A stretch of DNA of 64,000 bases, taken from contig CM077675.1 of the NCBI GenBank assembly GCA_039707655.1, forward strand, positions 419,181,162 to 419,245,161, given 5' to 3'. The notes under the pieces were generated by a model. It did no database searches. It was not told the origin of the DNA and saw only the letters and a program-made list of their open reading frames with translations. The translations under genes and the position numbers were made by a program. This DNA is from Elymus sibiricus. Taxonomy: Eukaryota; Streptophyta; Magnoliopsida; Poales; Poaceae. Shown here in pieces: positions 55,518-64,000 of this stretch (the stretch's first letter is position 1; every line of letters starts with the position of its first letter).

Positions 55518-56160
55518 ATGCCTCGCTTATAGCTCACCCTGTGCATTTTAAAACCGAACCGAAAAAACATACCGAAATAAACCGAACCGAACCAATTTTA
55601 TGGTTTTTATGGTTTTATGGTTTCGACGTGGTATGAACTTTTCATATTGTTTTGAATTTTGGTTTTTATGGTATATACCGAAAAACTGAATGGTTAACCG
55701 AATAAACCGAAGTCAAAAAAATATTTATATATCTTGGGGCGAACAACTATACACGTAGTCTTTTTTGTGTGCAGAAGCCAGATTTCCTATTAATTGCATC
55801 CATTTTTCTTGTAACGGAGTCATATTTCTCTTCAAAAGAATGCTAATCACGTTCATAACCATCGAATCCATGCATGCATACACACTTACGTATAATTATA
55901 TACTCTTTGTATAAAATGATATATGTTGAGTCCTAAATTTGTAAATTATTATACGTCATTTTTAAATTCGCGTCAACTTTGGTTTTTACGGTATATACCG
56001 AAACCATACCGAAATAATTTTGTATATACCAAAACTGAACCGTATCTAAATTTCAAACCGTATTTACCGAAGTATTAATACCGTACAAACCGAAAAACCG
56101 TACAAACCGAACCATGTAAACCGAATAAACCGAACGCACAGAGTGACTTATAGCGAGGCA
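55518..56160. mobile_element. Inverted-repeat element rich in CCGAA words, 643 bp
   Basis: TGCCTCGCTTATAGCTCACC at 55518 and its imperfect complement (GAGTGACTTATAGCGAGGCA, ending 56160) form 26-bp ends. Inside them AAACCGAAC- and AACCGAAAAA-type words crowd both arms in a quasi-inverted arrangement, with GGTTTTTATGGT in the middle. No TSD or ORF is evident, so the superfamily is unknown. Confidence 0.6.
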
Positions 56161-56279
56161 GAAGCAAGCCTCGCGCACTCGGCTGCCTATAGGAGTCTGT
56201 GATGGCCTGCCCATTAGGGACCTGGTTTGGCTAAGCAGACGTCATGATAACGTTACAATAATTACGTACTTTTCTCTTT

Positions 56280-57190
56280 TACTTCTACGTAAATGAATAT
56301 ATATTTAAAACTTAAATTTACATAAAACAGATTGTGAAATAAAAAAAATTGAACATACTATAAAGAATTTGTTAACACAATTTTAGGAAATGCTGATACC
56401 TTTTAAAAATGTTCGTGGCATTGAATAAATGTCCCCGCATTTACAAAAATGCATATAAAGTTTTCGAAAAATGTGAAAAATGTTTTCATAAAAACAATTG
56501 TACGTTTGAAAAGATGTATGTGACATTTTAAATAAAGGGTCTCGTATTTCAAATCAATTTTCATGTCATTATAAAAATATACAAATGTAAAACCTATTTG
56601 TGTATGTTAAAACAATTGTATATTGCTATTTACAAATTGTATGAGATATTTTAAATAAATATTCTCACATTTCGAACAAATCTTCATGACAGTTTAACAA
56701 GTTTATACAATATACGAAATGTTTGTGTAGTTTTAAAAAATATTTATGGCCATTAAAAAATGTACATCACATATTTTGGAAAATGTTACAGTGTATTAGA
56801 AAAAAATGTTCAAAATATTTGTATTTGGAAACCAAATGTTAATCATGTATTTATAAAATGTTAAAAGTTCATAAAACTGATGTTTCAGATGTAAAAAAAT
56901 GTACAATATGTATAAAAAGGATATATATCAAAACATGTAGATCTACATTTAAAAAAAACTTAAATGTGTATAAAAATATTGTTTCCCAGAAAATGCATAA
57001 ATGTTTATGAAAACAAATAACAAAACAGTATTTGAAAACACAATGTTAATCATGTATTTGAATTTCTTAAAATATGTATAAAAATAATGTTTTATATGCA
57101 CACAAAAAATGTATAAATGTGAATGAGCAAGATTAGATATCAAAACAAGTATTTCTAAAATAATATTAATCATGTATTTGAAAAATGCTA
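56280..57190. repeat. AT-rich degenerate array with AAATGTT(A)ATCATGTATTTG words
   Basis: Words such as ATGTTAATCATGTATTTG, AAAATGTACAA and TTCATAAAA recur irregularly at 30-90-bp spacing. It is non-coding. It lies left of a purine-rich tract and resembles the arrays at 60440-60800 and 61680-62210. Confidence 0.6.
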
Positions 57191-57198
57191 ATCATGTA

Positions 57199-57360
57199 CT
57201 CCCTCCGTCCCAGATTAAGTGTCGCGGATTTTGTACTAAACTAGTACAAATTTTGTACTAGATCGTCGACACTTATTTTGTACTAAACTAGTACAAATTT
57301 TGTACTAGACCATCGACAAATTTTGTACTAAACTAGTACAAATTTTGTACTAAACAAGTA
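57199..57360. mobile_element. Truncated Stowaway MITE with an amplified core
   Basis: TA then CTCCCTCCGTCCCAGATTAAG (57199) is a Stowaway terminus. The sequence TTTTGTACTAAACTAGTACAA is then repeated three times (core at 57233, 57280, 57325; period 45-47 bp), with GATCGTCGACACTTA between copies. The right terminus is missing. Confidence 0.75.
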
Positions 57361-57599
57361 TAAAATGATGCTTTTTGAGTATACAAAAAATGTACAATGT
57401 GTATTCAAAAGAATAGACATCAATGCATCTATTTCAGATATTATTAATGGTGTATTTTTAAAATGTTTAATGAGGGGGGGAATTGGATGTATACGTACAA
57501 TGTATAAGAAAAAAATAACATCAAAACATGTATTTGGAAGAACAAATTAAACATCTATAAAAACATGCTCCTGATATACGAGGGAAAGGTTCATTGCGT

Positions 57600-58160
57600 G
57601 TGAAAAAAATGGACATGTGTTAATACCCCGCAGTGAAACAGAAGGAAGAAACAAAGAAAACTAAGGGGAAAAAGATAAAGATAAACAAAACCAAAGTAAA
57701 ACCTCTGCAAACAAAGAACAATAAACCCGAAGAAAGTCCTATGCAACACAGCGGAATATAATGAAAACCGAAAAGAAACGATAAAAAAACCCGAACACAA
57801 CCATTACAAAACAACAAAACGATGAAAATGAGGCTACAGTTCTGGACCGACCTAGTACTATAGAGAAAGGAGTACTGCTATAGGCAAGGGGAGAAAATCA
57901 AGTGAAAACCGAGAAAGAAAATAAACGCGAAAAAAAAAAAGAAAACCCCAGAAAGAGGCAAAGAAAACCGATGAAAAAACAAAGAACACAGATAAAACCA
58001 GTGAAAAAATAAAAGAAAACAAAAATAAAAGCACTGAATAAAACCTGGCAAAACGAGTACAACGACCGGAAAAAAACCATCCGTGAGCGAGCGTCTTCGA
58101 CCGAAGACCTAACAAACAAGAAAAATGGACTAAATGGGCTGGCCTAGTATCCTCGCGTGA
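57600..58160. repeat. Purine-rich tract
   Basis: The plus strand is largely A and G (AAACCGAGAAAGAAAATAAACG-type words). Long Phe/Leu-rich frames on the minus strand are composition effects. It is flanked on the right by a GC-richer part (58160-58400). Confidence 0.55.
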
Positions 58161-58448
58161 AGAGAAACCTACAATGAGACGGGTGCTATATGCGAGAATT
58201 TTATTTCGCGATGTATTACTGTTCAGGCAGACTACGTGTACTTCCACTGGGTGTTGTAGCCCATTGCAGCGTAAAAAGAAGAAAAAGTCGATCGAGTACG
58301 TGAGAGCTATATTTCCCTCATATTGATTAATATTAGGAATGATATATAGTGCGGTGGCTATTAGGCCGGCCTAACACAGTAGCTGAGCGTGAGTGCCTTT
58401 TCTTCTTTTGTTGTGATTTTCTCGGCGAATCCTATTTAGCGCCACAGG

Positions 58449-58631
58449 CGCCGGTTTATAGGCAATTTTGCTAACCGGCGCCTGCAGCGCGTTAGCTGGG
58501 CTCGGCCCATCTTCTCCTTTCTTCTGTCGTAAACGCGCCACACGCGCCGGTTTATAGGCAATTTTGCTAACCGGCGCCTGCAGCGCATTAGCTGGGCTCG
58601 GCACATCTTCTCCTTTCTTCTGTCGTAAACC
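58449..58631. repeat. 96-bp direct repeat containing a hairpin
   Basis: GCGCCGGTTTATAGGCAATT, then TTGCTAACCGGCGCCTGCAGC, GCTGGGCTCGG, CATCTTCTCCTTTCTTCTGTCG and TAAAC occur twice, 96 bp apart. In the first copy AGGCGCCGGTT and AACCGGCGCCT form a perfect 11-bp stem around a 16-base loop. Confidence 0.9.
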
Positions 58632-58639
58632 AAAAAAAA

Positions 58640-58718
58640 AAGATGCACGCCTATGCTGCGATTCGATACTGCGACCTCAGCGTCAGTAGTGTGATGCAAT
58701 AACCACTCCACCGTCCCG
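58640..58718 (-). other. tRNA-like sequence, possibly SINE-derived
   Basis: On the minus strand GGTGGAGTGGTTATTGCATC resembles an internal A box with a D-arm, and GAGGTCGCAGTATCGAATCG resembles a B box (canonical GGTTCGAATCC). Spacing of about 40 bp fits a tRNA head. A clover-leaf with complementary acceptor arms is not evident, so this is not called as a tRNA gene. Confidence 0.4.
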
Positions 58719-58839
58719 CGTTAGCTGCTCACGTACTGCTTCTTCCTTTCTTTCTTCTTTCTTCTTACGTCTTTTCCTTTTCTATATTTCTTTTTTCACT
58801 TTTTCCTTTTTCTTTTTTCGTCTTTGTTTTTACTCGGAA

Positions 58840-59600
58840 TGGGATATTTCGATTTTTTGGTCTTTGTCGAATTTTTTTCCAAAATAGATAAACTTTTCTT
58901 AAATTAAATGAACTTTTATCAAATTCGATGAACTTTTTTCCAATTCGTGAACATTCTCTTCATATTGATTAACTTTTTTCAAATTCGATGATTTTTTTTT
59001 CAAATTAGTGAACTTTATTAAATTCCAATGAACTTTTTTCAAATCTAATGAACTTTTTTTTCAAATTCGATGAACTTTTTTCAAAATCGATGCTTTTTTC
59101 TTCAAACTTGTGAACTTTTTCAATTCGGATGAACTTTTTTTTCAAATTCGATGAACTTTTTACAAAATTGATACTTTTTTTCTACAAATATGTGAACTTT
59201 TTTCAGTTCTGATATACTTTTTTTTTAAATTCGATGATTTTTTTTTCAAAATTGATGCCTTTTTTAAAAATTTGTGAACTTTTTCGGTGAAATATTTTTT
59301 CAAACTCAATGCTTTGTTTTCTTCATGTTTGTAATTTTTTTCAAAATCGGTGAACTATATTTCAAACTCGATGAACCTTTTTTCAATATTGATGATTTAT
59401 TTTCGAAATTGATGATTTAAAAAATGAAGAACTTTAAAGAAAACGATGAATTTTTTTCACTTTTTTAGAATCTTTTTTTCAAAATTGATGAACTATTTTG
59501 AAGTTTATGAACTTTTCTTAAGAAATGATAAAGTTTTTTAAAGTTTGTGAACTTTTCTGCCAAAATGATGAACGTTCTCAAATTCATCTTTAAAAAACAT
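58840..59600. repeat. Array of ATTCGATGAACTTTTTTCAA words
   Basis: TCAAATTCGATGAACTTTTT and variants recur about 20 times at 25-40-bp spacing, gradually diverging to the right. It is non-coding and T-rich. Confidence 0.8.
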
Positions 59601-59714
59601 CTATCGGCTTAATAAGTAACCCCGACATACTTGTTCTTATACCCTCAACGTTATTATCAATCACAAGTGTTCAGTGGTTCTAGTGGCTAGCCAAGCTTGG
59701 ACAAGGATGTTGCC

Positions 59715-60133
59715 GGGGAAATATCTGGTGCACCGGAGTTTGTAGTGCTACCGGTGCACCGAACTTTCGTTGTGCTTTTAAAATGTTTAAAAAAATCTGA
59801 AAAAAAGTTAGCACACTCACACAACATCAATGTAGGTTGTCATAAAATTTGAAGTCAAAATTCAAAACATAACCCGGAAAACAAAAATGACAAATTTAAC
59901 ATTGAATAGTACATAACATAAACTTGGGCTTTAGATTTGGCCCATTATAACACTGATGTTAAATTTGTCATTTTTGTATCTCAAAAAATATTTCAAATTT
60001 TTATATAAAATTTTGTGACATCATACATTGATGGTGCGTTAACGTGCTAGATTTTTTCAGATTTTTTAAAACATTCTATGGCATCCGGTGCACCGGTAGC
60101 ACCACAAGTGCGGGTGCACTGGATACATTCTCG
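59715..60133. mobile_element. Mutator-type MITE, 419 bp, 9-bp TSD
   Basis: GATGTTGCC is repeated at both borders (59706-59714 and 60134-60142). The ends are inverted over about 100 bp: GGTGCACCGG…GTGCTACCGGTGCACC on the left, and GGTGCACCGGTAGCACC…GGTGCACTGG on the right, then AAAATGTTTAAAAAAATCTG and its counterpart. A second nested inverted pair (ATGACAAATTTAACAT and ATGTTAAATTTGTCAT) lies in the core. Confidence 0.85.
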
Positions 60134-60179
60134 GATGTTGCCAGCCGAGTTCCAATCATGGAGGCAACGTTTTTTCGTT

Positions 60180-60800
60180 ATTATATATTCGCTGCGTTTT
60201 TCTTTTGCGGGCCGGCCCAACAAGGAGGTGCAGTGGGCGCCAGCTACCTGTTCGGGCGCTTAAGGCGCCGAACAGGAGCTCCCGATTTTCTCTGTTTTGG
60301 CATCGGCCGGTTTTCGTTGGGTTTTCTCTGTTTTCATCTCTTCACCTTTTTTTTTTCTCTTTTTTGATTTTTTTCTTTAGTATCATTTGTATCTTTCTTC
60401 AGTTTTATTTGTTTCCCTTTTTATTTTTTTATTCTTGTTGCCAACACATGTATAATTGTTTAATATACATTATACATTTTTATATACAACAATAACATTT
60501 ATATACATTTAATATTTTTGAATACACAACTAACATTTTTCAAATATATGTTTTCTATGCCTATTTTTGTAACAAACATCTTTGGAACAATATTTGAATA
60601 CTTGTTAAACCTTTTTTGAATTCACGTTAAAACATGGTTTTGAATGATATAAATTTTATTTAAACTATTTTAACATGTGTTACATCATATAAACAGTTTT
60701 TTAGAATGTCGCAAACATATTTTCAAAACATGTGAACTTTCTTTGAATTACACAAACCTTTCATGTACAGTTTTTTACAAGAAGTGTTTTTTTAATTTCA
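60180..60800. repeat. GC-rich head, T-rich tract and AT-rich array (plus orientation)
   Basis: GCGGGCCGGCCCAACAAGG (60207) and CGCTTAAGGCGCCGAAC are followed by a T-rich tract (60290-60430) and then an array with AACATTTTTATATAC words (60440-60800). It is the same three-part order as at 62400-61680 in reverse. No gene. Confidence 0.5.
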
Positions 60801-60842
60801 CATATTAACTAAATTAGTTTTCCTTAACATATGTATTTGGTA

Positions 60843-60961
60843 CCCCCTCGGTCCCGAATTACTTGTCTTAGATTTGTCTAGATACGAATATAGACATATT
60901 TCTGTGCTAGATACCTTCATGTCTTGACAAATTTAAGACAAATAATTTGGGACGGAAGGAG
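60843..60961. mobile_element. Stowaway MITE, about 119 bp
   Basis: TACCCCCTCGGTCCCGAATT (60841) and TTTGGGACGGAAGGAG (ending 60961) are diverged Stowaway ends. The interior has ACTTGTCTTAGATTTGTCTAG and the inverted CAAATTTAAGACAAATAA. TA is present on the left only. Confidence 0.8.
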
Positions 60962-61155
60962 AAAATTAGAAAATGAAAAACATTATGTGCATGGCGTCAG
61001 CATGACGAAGCACATGTTATTGGTCGACACGTTTTGTGTGTCGCAGCAAGCGAGGCATTTTTCTCGAAAAAACATGCAGGCGAGGCATAGACTCGCCCAT
61101 TTGAGTAGCCCTAAGTAATCCAAAGAAAATAACAAACGCAAGGCCATTGGGCCAG

Positions 61156-61580
61156 TTTTTTTTTTTTGAGGGGAAACATGGTCTCTTTTATTGCATGATA
61201 ATATAAGGTACAACTGTAATGTCATTCGGCTGCAACAGCCAATTATAACGAACATGAACTAAAGATAAGACGCTTTTTACAAAATTGCGAGCCTCCATAT
61301 TTGACATTCTACCTTCATGAATGATTTGAACCTCCTCGAACTCATGACGACGAATATTGATCTCTTGCAAAATATGGCTGTAGATTCCCTTGCTTCCTTC
61401 CTTAATCTGCTTGACAACTGTTTCTGCGTCACATGCAATAGTGAACCTATGAAGTTTGAGATCAGCTGCAAGGGATAGTGCCTCCAAACAGGCCATTGCT
61501 TCAAGTGTTCCAGGATCATCACAGTTATCAATGATGCGAGCGGAAGAGCCAAGGTAAATTCCTTGGGCGTCTCGGCACAC
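61156..61580 (-). mobile_element. Short 5'-truncated LINE insertion, 14-bp TSD
   Basis: GGCCATTGGGCCAG flanks the insert (61142-61155 and 61581-61594). The T-run at 61156-61168 is its reversed poly(A). The rest encodes an RNase H piece on the minus strand. Confidence 0.93.
61188..61580 (-). pseudogene. RNase H C-terminal part of a LINE ORF2
   Basis: The minus-strand frame reads CRDAQGIYLGSSARI, TLEAMACLEALSLAADL (with the conserved E of EA.AC.EAL) and ITIACDAETVVKQ-like FTIACDAETVVKQIK with the catalytic aspartate, then MSNMEARNFVKSVLSL. The N-terminal aspartate strand lies outside the truncated insert. The open frame extends into flanking DNA, so the apparent ATG at 61586 is not native. Confidence 0.8.
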
Positions 61581-61679
61581 GGCCATTGGGCCAGCTGACT
61601 ACCGTCGTAAGATACGTCTCCCAAATGCTCCCATTCAGCCCACCCGTGAAGTTTTATATATAGGTGTGTCATTTATCTT

Positions 61680-62310
61680 AAAAATTGTTCACTACACATT
61701 TATTTGAAGGAATGTAAAATTTTGTTTGCACGATTTAAAAGAATGCATACAATCGTAAAAAATGTTTCTACCATTTACAAAATGTTCATATGTTCTAAAT
61801 ATATTTATGCCATTTAAAAATGTTCATAAAACTATATAATTTGTTCTTTTAATTCGTAAAAGAAAGTGTACTGTTCAAATCATTCTTCATTTCATATAAA
61901 AATATGTTTATGAGATTTTTAAAACTGTTCATAAAATATATAATGTATTCGCCTACTAAACAAATACTCGTACCATTTGTAAAAGTGTTCATGATATTTT
62001 AAAATTGTTCACGTATTTAAATATGTTCATGACACTTAAAAAAGAAGTTTTACGTGTGTTTAAAAATGTTAACTATGTTTTTCAGAATGTTCAACATGTA
62101 TTCAACAAAATGTTCAGCATGTATTCAATTGTTTCTGACAGGCATCTGAAAACTGTTTAACATGCATTCTAAGACTACTGAACGTGTATTTATAAAAATA
62201 TCAATGGGTATTCTAAAATAACAAAAAATAAGGAAAAACAGAATAGAAAAGAAGAAAAACGAAAAAAACATAAACCTGTAAAAAAAGAAAGAAAGAAAAA
62301 TCCTGTCCAG
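61680..62310. repeat. AT-rich array plus purine tract (minus orientation)
   Basis: AAAATGTTCATA- and ATGTTCAGCATGTATTC-type words repeat from 61680 to 62210, then a purine-rich tract follows (62215-62305). It mirrors 60290-60800 in reverse. Confidence 0.6.
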
Positions 62311-62414
62311 AATCTTCTAAAAGCTGCACGGAAGGTTCCCAGAACAGCTAGCAAGAGTATACTCTTCCCACTATTTGGCTGCGGCCCGTTAAAAAATCGC
62401 TTCCATTGCAGTAA

Positions 62415-62596
62415 GGCCTTGTCCAATGCTAGGTGCTTAAGGAGGTGCTTAGAAAATCAAACCGGGTTTTTCTGAAGCACCGGTGCCTATTTTTACAGGA
62501 GAGACGCCTAACTTAGCATCTACCCTGTACAAATAAGCACCGGTGCTTAATAAAAACTTGGTTTATTTCCCTAAGCACCTTGCATTGTACAAGGCC
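62415..62596. mobile_element. Tourist-like MITE, 182 bp, TSD TAA
   Basis: GGCCTTGTCCAATGCTAGGT, then GCTTA (62415), and TAAGCACCTTGCATTGTACA, then AGGCC (ending 62596), are inverted. TAA flanks both sides (62412-62414, 62597-62599). Internal AAGCACCGGTGC words add short palindromes. Confidence 0.88.
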
Positions 62597-62599
62597 TAA

Positions 62600-62829
62600 G
62601 TAAGACAGAGAGTTGCACACTTCCTAGCTAGGCGATGCTATGATTCAAAAATATGTGAAGAGTGGTTAGATGAGATGCCGTCTTTCTTATTAGCTGTAAT
62701 ATTTGATGTAACATATCCCCAAGTTGAATAAAATGCCACAAGGCCTTTAAAAAAAAGTAAGACATAGTCTTAAGTCAATAAAAAAAAAGTAAGGCATATT
62801 CTTTGCGGCGTATGACCCGACTATGTCAC
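62600..62829. other. Spacer before the LINE fragment
   Basis: AT-rich, with two AAAAAAAAGTAAGRCATA words (about 62750 and 62785). No gene. Confidence 0.4.
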
Positions 62830-64000
62830 TGTCTCCTCTCGCCCCATATGGTAAGAATGTAAATATTTGGAGAGATAATTGGCTTCCCTGAATTTCTGGC
62901 CTCAGAGTTATATCAAAGGAGAACCATACTAGACTTAAATGGGTGTCAGATTTGTTCATGAGCGGAACCAGAAGATGGGATGAAAGGTTAATTAGATATT
63001 TATTCTATCACCACGATGCTGAGGAGGTACTAAATTTGTGTATCCAGTCGGTAGAAGAGGGTGATCAAATCGCTTGGCACTATGAAAAAATTGGTATGTT
63101 TTCTGTGAAAAGTGCGTACAGACTGGCCTTAAATTTAAAGGATTGTAAGGGTGAGACAGGAACGACAAGCAATGTCGTTAATGAGGAAAGGAGGATCTGG
63201 GACATTATTTGGAAAGCCAAAGTTCGGCAAATAAATAAGAATTTTTGCTTGGCGTGCTGCGTCCAACAGTTTGGCGACCCAGGTAAACAGAGTTGTTCAT
63301 CACCAAACAGTGTCAGGTATGTGCAGTATTTGTGGTGCGGAGGAGGAAAGTAGTTTTCATGCCCTTGTGACTTGTCCTAAGGCGCGTGCGTTCCGTTTTG
63401 CCATAAGAGATATGTGGAATATTCCTCGAGAGGAGCTTTTTAGATGTACTGGGCCGGACTAGATTCTTATTCTATTGGATCAGTTGGGGTCACCGGTACG
63501 CGAGCAAGTTTTATTCATGTTCTGGAGAGCTTGGCATCTGAGGAATGATATGATCTTTGGTAGAGGGAAAGAATCGTTATCTGCCTCTGTTATATTTGTC
63601 GGAAATTACTGGAAGTCTTTCACCTCTGCTAGCTCTGGAGTGCAAGTCGACTTAAGCAACAAAGGTAAGGGGGGACTGACATTTGGAGGTACGTTATTCC
63701 ACCCGTGAATGCTCGTCGGGTTTGGGAGCCCCCGGATACTGAATATATTAAGATAAATGTTGATGCTAGTTTCGTGGAGAGCATGAGATCTGCTAGTATG
63801 GGGGTTGTGGCCAGGAATAGCCTAGGTGAAATTTTGGTTTCGTCTTGGGATTTTATTCAGTCATGTACAAGTGTGGATGAAGCGGAACTTCGTGCGACCA
63901 TTGCCGGTTTATAAATTGGTATTACTCTCCACAAACCTAATATTTTGAAAACTGATTGCGCTTTTGTTGTATCTTTCCTGGCAAAAGATTCCATTGATAG
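62830..64000 (+). mobile_element. LINE fragment, plus strand, cut by the right edge
   Basis: The sequence begins in the LINE ORF2 segment before the zinc-knuckle (NVNIWRDNWLP at about 62860) and continues with RNase H to the window end. It resembles, in order and content, 48640-50115 of the complete LINE copy but is clearly diverged. The 5' boundary is approximate and the 3' end lies outside the window. Confidence 0.8.
62943..63998 (+). pseudogene. LINE ORF2 zf-RVT and RNase H (broken)
   Basis: Pieces in order: WDERLIRYLFYHHDAEEVLN and QIAWHYEKIGMFSVKSAYRL (62970-63130); CSICGAEEESSFHALVTCPK (63316-63375, the zinc-knuckle); FWRAWHLRNDMIFGRGK (63520-63570); RNase H with KINVDASF, VARNSLGEI and EAELRATIAGL. 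Frames change near 63240 and about 63690; stops occur at 63460-63462 and 63912-63914. Its position in the ORF2 order matches the LINE at 46311-50150. Confidence 0.8.

Overview
The window looks like Triticeae-type grass DNA (wheat, barley, rye or Aegilops). It holds one recognisable host gene in 64 kb, surrounded by nested CACTA, PIF/Harbinger, Mutator, Copia, LINE, Helitron-like and Stowaway sequence. The codon use of the GC-rich gene and the families of repeat fit a large grass genome. No bacterial, organellar or viral gene set is present. Most element boundaries below rest on terminal repeats plus target-site duplications (TSDs) read directly from the sequence.

Layout. 1-857 is the 3' end of a LINE. 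1396-4400 is diffuse repeat arrays. 4408-5565 is a Harbinger element with a broken ORF. 5569-7476 and 22993-23831 are Helitron-like AT-rich sequence split by a complete 15.5-kb CACTA transposon (7480-22989). That CACTA carries a TNP2-type transposase gene and a second En/Spm-type gene, each with a visible disabling lesion, plus a nested retroposon. 24180-25214 is a non-autonomous Mutator element. 25460-26872 and 26985-28803 are two Harbinger elements only 112 bp apart; one encodes an acidic protein and the other an intact two-exon Myb/SANT-like ORF1 protein. About 29651-30600 is a Harbinger transposase relic.

The host gene is a three-exon xyloglucan endotransglucosylase/hydrolase (XTH) at 33891-34961, with a TATA box and an intact 289-residue frame. 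Its promoter region occurs twice (about 30917-31200 and 33343-33715), and a 2.0-kb Mutator-like element (31211-33231) sits between the copies. Just downstream begins a roughly 1.4-kb tandem duplication. Its first copy was later split by a 5.57-kb Copia element (35438-41007) and a 1.8-kb Harbinger element (42261-44070). The second copy (44150-45583) lacks both and preserves the empty Harbinger site.

The right part holds a LINE fragment on the minus strand (45471-46030), a 5'-truncated LINE with clear TSD (46311-50150), Harbinger MITEs (50525-51310), a GC-rich poly(A) retroposon on the minus strand (52711-54785), an inverted-repeat element rich in CCGAA (55518-56160), a 6-kb tract of AT-rich arrays with small MITEs (56280-62600), a small LINE insertion (61156-61580), and the start of another LINE fragment running off the right edge (62830-64000).

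How the parts relate: apart from XTH, which acts on cell-wall xyloglucan, coding capacity belongs to transposons. The most unusual signal is the set of captured or cargo ORFs in non-autonomous Harbinger elements. They show short motifs resembling ubiquitin-interacting and SUMO-related motifs. This is a hypothesis from reading the sequence, not a demonstrated function.
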